Shown here: positions 32,001 through 46,573 of the stretch, in pieces
How positions within the stretch are numbered: the stretch's first letter is position 1
How the letters are laid out: each line of letters opens with the position of its first letter
Assembly: GCF_029227915.1 (NCBI RefSeq)
Contig: NC_079882.1
Span: 6,572,001-6,636,000, forward strand
Direction of reading: 5' to 3'
Length of the DNA: 64,000 bases
Origin: Hydractinia symbiolongicarpus
Lineage: Eukaryota > Cnidaria > Hydrozoa > Anthoathecata > Hydractiniidae
Position numbers and translations under genes: made by a program
The notes under the pieces: generated by a model
Told to the model about the DNA's origin: nothing
The model's input: the letters and a program-made list of their open reading frames with translations, nothing else
Database searches by the model: none

Positions 32001-34189
32001 AGAGCACAATGAAAATGAAATTCTCATTTGTTGTTCTTTTTTGCATTACTTACCTGATGATGTAAATGTTTTTTTTACAAAAAGCTTTGTGTATTTTATT
32101 GTAAATTTTTTATTTTATTTTATATAAAAATCCTACTATGGCGAAGAAAACAAAAATATATTGCATTTATTTCTACTGTAAAAACTGTAACAACTAAAAC
32201 AACTAAAACACGTAAAAACTGACCCAACAGAAAAATTTTGTTGTAGTTACAAATCGTTAGCGGGAAATGGTAAAACCTTAAAAAAGCAAGATTTTGGGGC
32301 GAATTTTTTCTATTCCATTCGTCAACTGTAACATATGTATCACTTGACAGTCCTGCCTTTGTAGCTTTCACACAAATGCCATGGAACCATAACAAGCATT
32401 TATCACAACCAATCCAGGTGATTCTGTAGCAAGCGACTGGTGGGTTTGACTTTTTGCAGATGGCACAGTGTGTTTCACACTAAAATTTTCCTCACTGCTA
32501 CTTTCGTTCTCATCAATTTTGTATGATATTATTGTTCTTTTTTGTGTCACAGGTTGGATTTTCAACAATATCCATTTTTTTTCTCTTTTCTTGCATCGCT
32601 TCTTTACTTTTTTTCTTTTGTTCTCTCCCCTTTCTCCTTTCTTCTTTTGCCTTCTCTTCCAACTTTTCTTCTCCACCTTCTCTCTCTCCACCTGCTTGTC
32701 CATTGTGAGAACTCTTTCCTTAGTAATAATCCTAGTGTTTTTATTTTATTAGGCTTTGGCACTGGAAAGATAAAGGCATCAACCAAAGACGTTGGTATAA
32801 TACCTGCTGCAACCAGAGAATTTACAGGTATTGTTGGAGTGGAGGTGGAACGGCTTGCTAAAAGTGTGGAGGCTTGATAGTTCCTGAGGCAAAGCCCAGA
32901 GGCAGACCAAGAAAGACTTGGCAGGTTATAAGGACAGACTTGATACAGAGAAAGTTGAGTTTAGATCTAACACAGTCTAGATCAGATTGGAAGAGGGTCA
33001 TTAATATACCTTGTCCAACCCATGCTAGCATGGCAAAGAATGACGATTGATGGTGATGAATTTCCTGCGAATGACGTTTCTTGAAGTTGTCCCACCAAGT
33101 ATGGCCAGGACCACTGACACGGTTAAAGGACCGACCAACTCACTTTTGTAATTAGAATGACGCTAACCAAACATATTTTCGACGGTGGCCTTATTGCCAA
33201 AATGCTCGAAGGATGGGCAAAAGAAACCATGTATTTAATATAATAGATTAACATAGTCTCCTCTTCCAGTGTCATCTCTATCTTTCTTCCTGCCTTTGTC
33301 ATTTAATACTTTCCCTGAATTTCTCTGGTAAGGTTTGTTTTGGAAATAGCGAGGCAAATCAAAGAAAACCTATCATAAGGCCGTCATCAATAGTATTACT
33401 GTGGAAAGTTTATCATTTCTTGAACATGATAGTTTACGCCCGATTGTCCGACCAACTCATTTTTGCGGGGTCTTCTCAGGACGCAAACACAACGTATTTT
33501 TGATGGTGGCCTAAGGGCTCTGGAGTAGGAGAGGCAAGACATCGTAAAATGAAGATAGATAGAGAGATAGATGTGTATATTTTACATGACTAACCTCACT
33601 AATATTAAGGGGATATACCCTGTCTATTATTTTCAGGAGGGGCCATGGCTTAAATGGAGAGTCCTGGAGTATTTAATGCTCATTTTGAGCTACGCAGACC
33701 CAATTAGGGCACGGGCTCACAACTCCCGGCAACATCCAACAGCCAACACATGGAGCGATCTCTCCAATCTCCCTCACATGGGTTGGGTTAACTAGGTGCT
33801 ATGGTAACATTCACTGTGTGTTGAATCGCCGTCAAGAGAAATCGAACCCTGGTCTCCCGCACAGAGTACGAGAGCTATAACCACTAATCTACGGCTCCAC
33901 ATGAAGTTGGGAATACCAGGCTAAGTGGTGAAAAACATTAATTTACTAAAGTGTCCGTAATTTTACATGCCTGCAATTATACGTTTATACACTAGAAAAG
34001 CGTTAAGTGCAAAAGAGAAGTGTTAAATAATACAGAAGAAAAGTGTTAATATGAAAAGAAACATTTAAATTATAAGAGAGAAGTGCTTCTAAATTTGAAA
34101 AAAATGAGCCATAGGGAACTAGTAAATTAACCTACAAGTCCTTCTATTTGTACAGATTCAATTTTCTCTTCTTCCGTCCCAGAAGACAT
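26036..34189 (-). CDS. eif3h: Eukaryotic translation initiation factor 3 subunit H
   Basis: Seven exons on the minus strand join to 327 codons: 34136-34189, 29839-29986, 29377-29544, 29111-29216, 28236-28385, 27888-28023, 26036-26254. The protein (326 residues; human 352) starts MSSGTEEEK and enters the MPN domain with [17 protein letters not shown]. The segment [19 protein letters not shown] is the characteristic eIF3h block. As in other eIF3h proteins, the metal-binding JAMM signature is not complete, so it is a non-catalytic scaffold [15 protein letters not shown] and the C-terminus ([25 protein letters not shown]) match the family ends. It works in the cytosol as part of the eIF3 complex on the 40S subunit. 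Intron 1 is 4.1 kb and full of transposon remnants. The gene diverges from PPP1R42 and converges on the exchanger. Confidence 0.95.
26750..27267. mobile_element. TA-flanked MITE (pogo/Tigger-like ends), 518 bp
   Basis: Left end CAGTGGAATCGCTCTAAAG and right end, read inward, CAGTGGAATCTCTCTAAAG form terminal inverted repeats. The left flank is TA and the right flank CA, a decayed TA target site. The word GTGTCCGCTTTA and its complement recur inside both ends. No transposase is present. It lies in the last intron of eIF3h. Confidence 0.8.
27740..27757. repeat. Homopolymer run of 18 C
   Basis: An uninterrupted (C)18 tract in the last eIF3h intron. On the transcribed (minus) strand it is a G run. 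Confidence 0.9.
31430..32110 (-). mobile_element. Penelope-like element fragment with GIY-YIG motif and inverted ends
   Basis: On the minus strand, YIGETVRN (31881-31904) followed by a TRWSEHNK segment is the GIY-YIG endonuclease signature found C-terminal to the RT of Penelope-like elements. The frame is decayed. The fragment is bracketed by inverted copies of one block of about 75 bp (31470-31530 and 32045-32105) that shares CTGATGATGTAAA, AAGCTT and TGTATTTTATTGTAAA. Repeated ends of this kind are usual for Penelope-like elements. It lies in intron 1 of eIF3h. Confidence 0.7.
32870..33060 (+). mobile_element. LINE 3' end fragment
   Basis: Plus-strand frames spell [15 protein letters not shown] and, a little later, SDWKRVI, the typical C-terminal tail of RTE/CR1-type LINE polyproteins (a GRPRKTW box). 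The fragment ends in a GATGGTGATGAA-type short repeat. Nothing of the RT remains nearby. It lies in intron 1 of eIF3h. Confidence 0.55.
33570..33905 (-). mobile_element. tRNA-derived SINE
   Basis: On the minus strand the head has an A box (TAGATTAGTGG, 33881-33891) and a B box (GGTTCGATTTC, 33838-33848) inside a tRNA-like segment ending GACGGC. A body of about 230 bp follows and ends in a GATA/TCTA short repeat at 33548-33572. There is no ORF. It lies in intron 1 of eIF3h. Confidence 0.7.
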
Positions 34190-34850
34190 GGCTGATCCTT
34201 CTACCACGATGCCTGCGCGATGACTGTCTTGTTATTCGAAGTTTGCTATGCACCGGATTCTTAGACTACTGGGACGTCATTGGGGCTAGTGGTGATAGGT
34301 AACGGGCGAAACCTGATCGCGCGGTAAATAGCACGTAAATCAAAACTCTGTAACACGAAAACAAAACAAGAGGTTGGACAAGGTTGGTAAGATATTTTTT
34401 TGAACAATTTTTCTTTTCAAGCTACCAATTAGATAGCTAACACAGGGCCTTTGAAGGGACCTTAAGACAAAAAGTATTTTTTATACGTTAGAAAGCTAGC
34501 TACACTACAGGCTACATCTACGTGACACTAAGTTGTTAAGTTCTGGCTTGTAAGCTGTAGCTAAGCACCGTCATAATTTACAACACTTTTGCCGCCTTTT
34601 TACAAACCGGATATAGACCGTTTGTAAGTAGGGCAGTGAAGCAAAACTAGTCCAAAAACTACAGGTTTCGTTTGTAAACGGGAAACTAGCTCTACCACCA
34701 CACCATGATCATTGTTACTTTATCCATGAGCATTAGAGTCTAAAATTTACATTGTTTAAAGCAAACATTGTGTGTAATTAAGAACAGGTTAAAAAAATTT
34801 TTTTGTTAATAATGTATCTAGACATTCACATATAGTTAAGTATATCAAAA
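34190..34850. promoter_or_regulatory. Bidirectional promoter region, eIF3h / PPP1R42
   Basis: Only 661 bp separate the divergent start codons of eIF3h (minus) and PPP1R42 (plus), so both promoters and both 5' UTRs must lie here. It is less AT-rich than its surroundings near 34200-34330 (CCTGCGCGATGAC, CGGGCGAAACC, TCGCGCGG). No TATA box is obvious. Confidence 0.6.
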
Positions 34851-38032
<3,182 letters not shown>

Positions 38033-39039
38033 ATGGTCACCAATCATTCGAAAATAAATTTTTATATTGCGATATGATTTTATATTCCATATTTCGTGGA
38101 ATCTGGGCACTACCGTAGACCTGTTACCTTCTTTTTGCAGTACAGCGTACCACTAGTAAAAAGCCGATAGGAAATGACGACAGAATTATATTTTGGGATG
38201 GTATTTTGTCCTTAATTTATTGATGATAGATAATATATTTTTTATTTTAAGTTGTAAATAATGTACAAAAAGATGTTATAAATATATGACAATATAAATC
38301 ACTTCATTTTTGGTGCCAATTCTTGGATAGTCAGTAAATTTAATTTCTTGTTAGATGTGGCCAAATTGTATTCTTGGTTTTTAATAAGGGGAGGGCCAAT
38401 GAAAAAGAGTAAAAATGTTATATTTTTGGCTTTCTAGATTTTTTTTATTTCGTTGAGTTTAAACTAAAATGTTCGCCGAAGTAGTACAGGGCGGAAATGT
38501 TTTAAAATGGAAGATTAGTACTGTTATTTCTATTTCTATACATCGTACAAAAAATTGGGACGTGAATAGTTAAGTTGTCACATATTTTTTGAACGTATTT
38601 TCTTGTTGCAGAGCGTTCGCTTCCAGTGCAACAGGTCTTGCGTTCAAACCATGTCCGAGACTATAAAAGTATGAATCTATATTTTCTGTTTAGCGTTCCG
38701 TACGAGAATAGGATTGATATCTTGGGCTCTTGTCTAGTTGAGCGATTGCTATGCTTGTACGACTTTCTTAGCTTAAATGGGAGCTTAAATGCACAAGGAA
38801 GCCCTTCGCCGAACCCTCGTTGATACAAAGGGAGGGAAAATGGCAAAACAGACATTTAAGATACCCATGATTTCTAAAATTTCAGTAAATATCGGAATTT
38901 TGCTTGTATTTTTCCTTATTATGGAAAAGAACAAACTATTTACTAATTATTTAGTTAAAAGCTGCTCTATTCGAAGAAAAAGGAATTAGAAGCTTCTCTA
39001 CATAACAGATTGTTTATGTACCAAGAGCTTTAAAATGTT
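38033..39039. other. Downstream of PPP1R42, possible tRNA-like word
   Basis: It contains the PPP1R42 3' UTR with candidate AATAAA at 38053. Near 38600-38655 a GTTGCAGAGCGTTCGCTTCC..GCGTTCAAACC pair resembles A and B boxes of a truncated tRNA-SINE, which I regard as weak. No other feature was seen. Confidence 0.35.
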
Positions 39040-39860
39040 TTAAAAAAGATATATGGAGAAAACGTGAATGTCATCTATTTTGACTTAACCAGGGCTTGTG
39101 ACAGAGTAGATCACACGATTTTAGTCTATATATAATAAAAAAAAATTCTAATTGGTTAAATCATTTTTGACGGTTCGTTTGCGAAAAGCCTCAGTTGAAA
39201 GTTTTCTATCATTTGAAATAACGGTATTTCTAGAGTACTGCAGGGTTCAGTCTTGGGTCCACTTCTCTTTCTAATAATAATTCAAGAAATTGAATAAAAA
39301 GTAAATCACTTTATTTGACCATTTTTTGCTGACGACACTAGATTCATGAAGTAAATTAAATAATCCAAAAGAAGATCTAGATTTAAATGGACTGAAAATA
39401 AACAATATGAAATCGAATGGAACGAACATGTTCCCTATAGCAAAAACGTATAACTGAAAAACCAATCTAATAATAGTTACAAATATCTCAATACAAGACT
39501 TTCGAGTGATACCGTCAACAGATTAACTTAATGGAAATCTCTTGCAATCCCTTATTTGGACTACTGCTCCCAGTTTATTCGAATAATACCGTCAATCCGG
39601 AACAGTAGCTGTTGGGAAAAACTAATGCAGCTGAAGATCTACAGTCTGGACACAAGGAGAGATAGATACAAACAAGGCACAGTTCCGAATTTTAATTTTG
39701 ACGATGGAAAAGGTTGCATTTGCTTTTACACAAGCCAGAGACTCGGTCGAACATGTCGTTTTAGGACTGTTAACTCAAATCACAGAAGTATCTGGAAACG
39801 CTGTTTTTTAGAGGAAGGACCATATCTTTTCAATGCCCTTCCAGTAATTAAGTAACTAAA
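39040..39860 (+). mobile_element. CR1/Jockey-like LINE fragment, decayed RT
   Basis: Plus-strand frames contain, in RT order, VIYFDLTRACDRVDH (palm), ISRVLQGSVLGPLLFLI (the QGSVLGP box), FADDT (catalytic aspartates) and, from 39556, YLDYCSQF followed by a segment ending LFNALPVIK that matches the usual RT C-terminus. Several frameshifts and stops separate them. The 5' half and the endonuclease are missing. Confidence 0.85.
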
Positions 39861-40289
39861 ACAGACTCAATATTTTTTAAAAAGATTTTTTAAAAATTCC
39901 AAAAAAATTGATATGCATGCAAATATTTGACAAAATTAACCCCTAAATTCTTAAGCCCCACGTAAGAAACTTTTGGTAAAATTACAGAAAATAACAAACC
40001 TAAATTACTGTTGCTTTTTTGGCCCAATGTAACCATGAGGGAGAGGGGGGTAAATCCCAAACTACATACTCTTAAAACTTGGCATACTTCCTCGGTAATG
40101 ACGTCACAAATTGCTTAAAATAAGTTATTTTCTTCATTTTACAATATTTTTTTTAATAGGTGTTACTGATGCTACGATCTTATATTGTACTTACTATGTA
40201 CCCCAAAAATTGATGTGATATAAAAAACTGAGTTTTAATGACGTTGTTAGGCTCAAAAAGGACGTTTGACGTTCGTCTGCAGGAAAGTT

Positions 40290-40671
40290 TGCTATGCATC
40301 ATTTTGCAACACACTTACATTATACTAGCACTTGTCAAAAAAATTACCCTTATGCATTAATGAAGAGAAGATGCAACGGAGACAACAAGGAAACATCAAA
40401 GAAATTTATCGCATCAGCATTTCTACCCTTCGTACTAGGTACCAGTGAGACCCTTCGTCGAGTTTTAAGGCAACACAAGATCAAATGCATTCTTAACTCT
40501 AAAGACACCCTAAGAAGCACTTTGTCTAAACCAAAAGACCAAATAAACCTGGAAGAACAAAGCAATGTTGTTTACGAAATCCCGTCCAAAGATTGTGATG
40601 CAGTGTATATAGGCGAAACAAAAAGAAATGATAAGCTTTCCACAGTAAAAATTACCCTGTGTCCTGTTTGA
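40290..40671 (+). mobile_element. Penelope-like element fragment (linker plus GIY-YIG)
   Basis: An open frame holds FLPFVLGTSETLRRVLRQH, LSKPKDQ and NVVYEIPSKDCDAVYIGETK. This is the segment between the RT and the GIY-YIG endonuclease and the start of the endonuclease in Penelope-like elements (Neptune/Poseidon type). The frame then leaves homology at about 40630. The RT is absent. It differs from the minus-strand copy in the eIF3h intron. Confidence 0.7.
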
Positions 40672-40737
40672 TAAGGAGATGAGATAAACAGAGAAGTAAA
40701 AAAACTGTGAAAAAGCAAAATCTGGTCACATATTTTC

Positions 40738-40842
40738 ATCGCTAACATATTGCCGCACGTAGTGTAGTGGGTTCGTCTGCGGCTCTCAGTTCTGGGGTCC
40801 GCGGATCGAATCCCGCTCACTGCTTGGCAGTATGTTAGTGAT
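40738..40842 (+). repeat. tRNA-like sequence inside an 18-bp stem
   Basis: An A box (TAGTGTAGTGG, 40760-40770) and a B box (GGATCGAATCC, 40803-40813) sit about tRNA distance apart. They are enclosed by an inverted repeat (ATCGCTAACATATTGCCG at 40738-40755 and TGGCAGTATGTTAGTGAT at 40825-40842) that pairs over 18 bp with three mismatches or wobbles. This is more than the 7-bp acceptor stem of a tRNA. It may be a SINE head or a tRNA-derived foldback element. Confidence 0.6.
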
Positions 40843-41008
40843 GAACAAAGTAGTTCTTCTTCAATATGACTTACACGCATTATACTCACCCGTCATGATC
40901 AGAGGTCTGATCGGGGTGAAGCATTCTCTGTTGAGAATGAAATACGGATGTGCTATGATAAATATTCACCTATATGAAAATCCCCCATTGTATGCTCTTC
41001 AGCGAGTA

Positions 41009-41490
41009 CCGTAAATGACGAAGTAAGCGCCCGGGGCGCTTATTTAAAATTTTTATGTTTAGGGGGCGCTTATGAGGCAGGGGCACTTATTAACATTAAC
41101 AATATGTCATTTCAGCATACAGACAATAAGAAAGTAGCAAATATCCGCTCAACTAAGCTTGCAGGAATAAAAAAAAGTATAGCTACTTTGATCTGGTTTT
41201 TAAGGAGGTAGACTGGAAAGGAAGACATGTTTAAAACATCACTTTTGAGATGAAACTGTGCTTTTGTTTAGTTAAAATACTTTTGAACAAAACCTATTGT
41301 TGTTTTTTATGCCTTGTTCTAAATAAGTGCCCCTTTCTGATAGCCATGTTATGAAATAAGCGCCCCATCTGGCTATAGGGGGCGGTTATTTGAGCAGGGG
41401 CGCTTATTGAAAAAATGTGTTTTAGGGGGGCGCTTATTCCGGCAGGGGCGGTTATTCGGCAGCAGGAGGCGCTTGTTCTGTCACTTACGG
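41009..41490. mobile_element. TA-flanked MITE, 482 bp, GGGGCGCTTATT repeats
   Basis: The ends CCGTAAATGACGAAGTAAGC and, read inward from the right, CCGTAAGTGACAGAACAAGC are terminal inverted repeats. Both flanks are TA. GGGGCGCTTATT or variants recur at least six times inside, in clusters near both ends. No ORF of significance is present. Confidence 0.85.
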
Positions 41491-41793
41491 TACACCCAGT
41501 AAAAGTTGGTGTTTGCATAAAATTTACATCGCAGCTTGGTAACGAGATTTATCAATGCAACTGAAGGTCATAACTAAGTTTCACAAAACAAATGGCTGCG
41601 AGTTGTGCAACTTTGCTTACTTTCCAGTTCTCAAGTTAATATTGATCATTATGTTACCTATCTAGAAAGATAAAACTTTGTGGTTAAAGCAAAGCTGGCT
41701 TTCGTAAAACTACAACTTACATTGCGACCTTATTAGGTTGACCAAACTCTCTAGTCACTCTCCGTAGTCCCTATTATTGGGCAACTGCTTAGG

Positions 41794-42859
41794 TAAAGCT
41801 AGCCGTACCTAACAGCCGTACCTAAGCCGTACCTTAGCCGTACGTAACTACACTTTTCTTTTTAAGGTGAGGTAATGTATTTTAATGGAAAAAACTGAGC
41901 TAATCGTAGTGGTAAATTTGTTGTGTCACTGAATTTCTGTTTCTCAATCGCCAATGAACCCGCAAAATACGAAAAATGTTAACGAAACATCTTGCTCTTA
42001 TAGAAACCAAACGGGGGAGAGCGCGGGAAGGTGATTCCCAAATCGACAAATTAAGTACGGCTGGCAATAAAAAGGTGGTTAGTACGAGCGGTGAACTTCA
42101 ATGCGACTTATCAAGTAAAGTAAAATAAAGGGGATAGGTAAGGAAAAGAGAGGAAAAATATGAAAATTAGAAGACAAGACCTTATTTTGGCTAGCCGTAC
42201 CTAACATAATTTCGTTTTTATTGAACATTTGTAGCATTTGAAGTTGTTTCTTATATAATAGGACCCAGCCGTACCTTAATATTTTCCAGCCGTACCTTAT
42301 TTTGGCTAGCCGTACCTAACATAATTTCGTTTTTATTGAACGTTTTTAGCATTTGAAATTGTTTCTTATATGATAAGACCCAGCCGTACCTTAATATTAT
42401 CTAGCCGTACCTTATTTTGGCAACCGTATTTAAATTTAGCCAGCTGTAGTCACTTTTAGAGCTAGCTCTAATATTGTCCGCAGCGTAATAATGTTCAATC
42501 TTACTTTACTAATGTTTTTCATACATTCAAATTTAAAAATCTCTTTTGTATTTGTATTAAAATCATTTTATAAAAATTATAATACATGTAAGATATATTA
42601 TTATTGGTATTTCATCATTGAGGATTCCCTGGGGGTTACTGGGGCTCGACGATGGAGTGCTCTATTTTGCATCATTTTTATCGACATAGATATTCACCTA
42701 AAAGACGAAATAAAAGTTAGACAATTTAACTTTGATATACATTAACTACTAATTTTAAGCTTAGAAGCAAGTGGTCTTACACAGAGCTGCTAATTACGAA
42801 TTTTCTTAAGTACGGCTAAGGTACGGCTAAGGTGCGGCTGTTAGGTACGGCTAGCTTTA
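41794..42859 (+). mobile_element. GTACGGCTA-repeat transposable element, copy 2 (full length)
   Basis: A 1066-bp element bounded by inverted ends TAAAGCTAGCCGTACCTAAC and GTTAGGTACGGCTAGCTTTA. The 9-bp word AGCCGTACC or its complement occurs more than a dozen times: clustered at each end, and in two tandem ~117-bp blocks between 42180 and 42420. No credible transposase ORF is present, so it is non-autonomous. No clear target duplication was seen. Copy 1 at 9666 matches the right half in reverse. Confidence 0.85.
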
Positions 42860-43363
42860 GTTAACCGGGCAACTTATATATTGGTGACCCAAACGGCTAC
42901 CCACAAAAGTTAACTAAATCCTTTCTAGTCACTTCACTATTGGGCAACTTACATGTTGTATGCAACTTACAAGTTTGTCTAGCTGAGTCACTGCATCATT
43001 GCACATGCAAATTAACAATTTCTTTCTTATTATTAAATCGGCGATTCGGTTTGACGTCCTAACAATTTTTTTGGAGGTGAAAAGTTTCCATATTTTAGGT
43101 TAGATAGCTAAGCATCATTTCCAGACAGATTTCTATTGTGGTTACCTTTTGTTAGCTAATTATTCTTCCATTTCCACATTTCTTTGCATTCTTCCCCCTA
43201 TGAACTAGGTTTGTTTTCACCCTGCGAAATTTTAAAAATGGCGGATGTAGCACAAATGTGATTCCTTAATTAAGCAAAATGTCAATCATCACTACGGCAA
43301 CAAAGCTGAACCGAATCAGCGAATACTGAAACAAGTAAAATATAAATCAAATAATTGATTGTA

Positions 43364-44738
43364 CAGTGCTGGAAAAAGGTTGAACATCGTGCTTGGCGTA
43401 TCGCGACGGTATTCCCATCCGCGATAGATGTTTTTTTACTTTCAAATTGTATCGAGTGGGCTTCGCGATGCATCCGTCTCGATATCATTCTCGAAGCTAT
43501 CGAGGCCATTAACACTTTTTCATAAAAGAACTATTTTAAAAATAAGAGTGTACTTAACAATGATCGCGGATGTTTAAATATAATTATACTTCCTTTGTGT
43601 TATGTTTTTTTAACTTATGCATAACAATCTAGGGTATACAGCTAGCGTTAATCTTTCTTTTTAGATCACATTTTAAAAATTTAAGAACGAAGAACGACGA
43701 TAGAAAGTTTTTTTAGATTGAATTTTAAAATTTTAAGAACGAAATACGGTGATAGAAATGCTTTTTTAGATCGAAGTTAAAAAGTTTATAAACAAAATGC
43801 GGCGATAGAAATGTTTTTTAAGATCGCATTTTAAAAGTTTATAAACGAAAAGCGCCGATATAAATGTTTTTTAAGATCGCATTTTAAAAGTTTATAAATG
43901 AAAAGCGCAGATAGAAATGTTTTTTAAGATCGCATTTTAAAAGTTTATAAACGAAAAGCGGTGATAGAAATGTTTTTTTAGATAGCATTTTAAAAGTTTA
44001 AGAACGAAATGCGGCGATAGAAATGCGTTTTTAGATCGAAGTTAAAAAGTTTATAAACGAAAAGCGCCGATAGAAATGTTTTTTAAGATCGCATTTTTAA
44101 AAGTTTATAAATGAAAAGCGCCGATAGAAATGTTTTTTAAGATCGCATTTTAAAAGTTTAAGAACGAAAAGCGGCGATAGAAATGTTTTTTTAGATAGCA
44201 TTTTAAAAGTTTAAGAACGAAATGCGGCGATAGAAATGCGTTTTTAGATCGAAGTTAAAAAGTTTATAAACGAAATGCGGCGATAGAAATGTTTTTTTAG
44301 ATGGCATTTTAAAAGTTTATAAACGAAAAGGGGCGACAAAAAAAGCTTCGTTAGAGATCGCATTTTAAAAGTTTAAGAACGAAAAGCAGTGTTAGAAAAA
44401 ATACGTTGAAAAAGTAATGCGCTAGAATTACTTTAATAAATACGAAAGTTAAAGATTTTCTTATAATACACACCTATTTAAAATAAAAAAAAGATAAAGC
44501 AGAGATGTGTTTGAAATAAAAAAAACTTTCTCTCTATTCTTATTAAAAACTTTCTCTTTATTCTCATTATCACCTACCATCGTGACACATCGAGACGGAT
44601 TTTGTCACGATACTAGATTCTCAATAGATCGCAACAATTTATTTTAATTGTTCCTTATTATTATAAACGCGGTACATCGCATATCGAGGTAGTCCGCGCA
44701 CGTTGCGCGCTCGGTATGTTAACCTTTTTCCAGTACTG
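43364..44738. mobile_element. TA-flanked element carrying an internal minisatellite
   Basis: Terminal inverted repeats CAGTGCTGGAAAAAGGTTG and CAGTACTGGAAAAAGGTTA face inward, with TA on both sides, as in Tc1/mariner-pogo type elements. Inside each end lies a CG-richer stretch with ATCGAGACGG/CCGTCTCGAT words. The 1375-bp element has no transposase. Its middle is a tandem array (separate entry). Confidence 0.85.
43663..44390. repeat. Minisatellite, ~53-bp unit
   Basis: About 14 tandem units. Each starts AGATCGCATTTTAAAAGTTT and carries AAACGAAAAGCG and CGATAGAAATG. There are at least two subtypes (AGATCGAAGTTAAAAAG and AGATCGCATTTTAAAAG) that alternate in a higher-order pattern. Confidence 0.92.
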
Positions 44739-44740
44739 TA

Positions 44741-46573
44741 GTAACTAGCTAGCTATAGATGAATACCAGTGTAACGTAATTTTTTTACTTGGCTTTGGCT
44801 CTGGCATTTGCGTGGCAGGAAAAAAGGTGTCTTTTACTGTGGATTTCTTCTAACGGGAACATTGTTGGGGTTATATACACGAGGGAGGGTGCCGACTTGC
44901 TAGAGATGCCGCAAAAACCACGGGGGCTGTCGGCGACTTCCGGGGGTTTAAAAAAAACTCAAAGTGTCCCCTGGAGATACCTGAATCAACATGAAACAAC
45001 ATTTTTTCAACATTACCATGATGTATAATTTATTCTTTCAATGTCGAGTAGTGGTAGTGGATGTTAAACGAAAATCTCTAGTTATGACGGAGGGTTAGTA
45101 AACGAAATAAGAACGTGTATATTTATATTAACATAAATGTCTGTCTTGTGTATTAATGGAGTCCTTAGATACTTTACAGTACAGCTACCACGCCATTATA
45201 GCACATTTGCATATCGGCACATAACGGCATGGTTAAGGTACGCAATACCAAACATAAACATAACAGTAGAGACTAATAGTCACTCCTCAACAGTGGAAGT
45301 TCTGAAAAAAACTGTTTTTTATATCGTTTATACGATAAATATAGCTGTAATAAAATCCCACAAATAATAAACTGAGAGTAAAACGACAAAATAGCACCTT
45401 CCTTCTTCGCAACAAAATTTAAATGAGAACAATGAGCCTCGTGCGCATAGCATTTCGGGCGGTTTTGGACAGGCCTAGGCTTTTCCGGGCGGTTACAGAC
45501 GAAAACATTAAAATAAATCCGAAAACATACCTGCGGCCGCCCTAACATATACGCCGTTTTCGACGCACCCTCGTTCATAAACTATTATTGAGTCCAGGTT
45601 GCTACCTTCTGATTTAATTAAATTCATTAAAAATCCTAAGATTGCCTTTGTGTGAAGAAATGGACTGATAATTACTTTGTTTCACCTAGCATCCCCATCT
45701 TTTTTTACACAATGCGAATCATTCTACAAAGGCAATATTAATTAAAATAGTGAGTCTTATTTTTCAAAAAATTTCTTGTTCCATTAACAAGAAAAATGCT
45801 CACAGATGATCAGTTTAAAAAATAAACTATGGCTTTCTGACATTTTTTAATTTGCAGGATACAAAGCCAACAGTGCTGCTTGAATGTAAATTTAATGTAC
45901 CCAAAATAATAATAATAATAATAATAATAACAATAACAATAACAATAATTAATAATAATAATAAATCACAACCTCATGTCTACATAAAGAACTTGCATGT
46001 ATCTTTTGTTTACACATGAACTTAAAAGTAACTATTGACTACATGTAATTTTTAAAAATTAAAGTGGTACTTTAGATGACAATCCACAATTTTTCAAAAT
46101 ACTGGCGAGATAAAGTACATCATTATCGAAAAATTTTGAGACGGTAACTTAATGTGAACCACAGGTTATTTATACTGTTTGTTGGACACACTCTATCATA
46201 TTTGGGGCTGACCAATTAAAATGTCCCCACAAGTTCTATAATGCAGTGGTTTTGCCTTGTGAAGCGTAAAACAGTGTCACAGTGTCACAGTTTTTATGAT
46301 TTCTTTTGTGAAACATAGGACTAATGATAAGACAGACACCTTATGCTGTCATGTTTTTTAACTTTGCCTTGCTTAAAAATTAGATTAATTTTAATTATAT
46401 TGAAGATCTGCTATTATTTATCAATCACAGTTTTTGGAGCATTTGACTTAATTTACATTTAAATATTTGTTTGCCCTTGTAAAGTACTTGCAAAGTTTAA
46501 TTAAAACTTGCGTTATAGGTATTGAAAATTCTGATTTGTGCAGTTCAAAATTTCCTGCCAAATTAAAAATCAT
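44741..46573. other. Intergenic, nothing clear except a microsatellite
   Basis: There is no supportable gene. It contains an (AAT)n/(AAC)n microsatellite at 45906-45963 and the word TTTGGGGCTGACCAATTAAAATGTCCCC near 46200, a cousin of a word at 47878. Confidence 0.5.
45906..45963. repeat. Trinucleotide/hexanucleotide microsatellite
   Basis: Tandem ATA units pass into AACAAT units and back to AAT. It is AT-only apart from four C. Confidence 0.95.

Noticed and set aside
32368-32786. Open frames rich in Phe/Leu/Ser (plus) or Lys/Glu/Arg (minus)
   Set aside because: The region is a pyrimidine-rich tract that keeps several frames open at once, with no splice or domain support.
33571-33795. 74-codon plus-strand frame
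   Set aside because: It lies within the body of a minus-strand tRNA-derived SINE.
38600-38655. Truncated tRNA-SINE
   Set aside because: Only a B-box-like word is convincing. There is no clear A box or tail.
41294-41518. 74-codon minus-strand frame with ISAPLKHIFSISAP-like repeats
   Set aside because: It is produced by the GGGGCGCTTATT repeats of the MITE.
42491-42745. 84-codon plus frame, also seen in reverse at 9805-10035
   Set aside because: It is conserved between the two GTACGGCTA copies only as DNA. The copies differ in stop positions and no domain is recognisable.
45273-45578. 101-codon minus-strand frame
   Set aside because: No homology, no initiation context or splice partners, and low-complexity composition.
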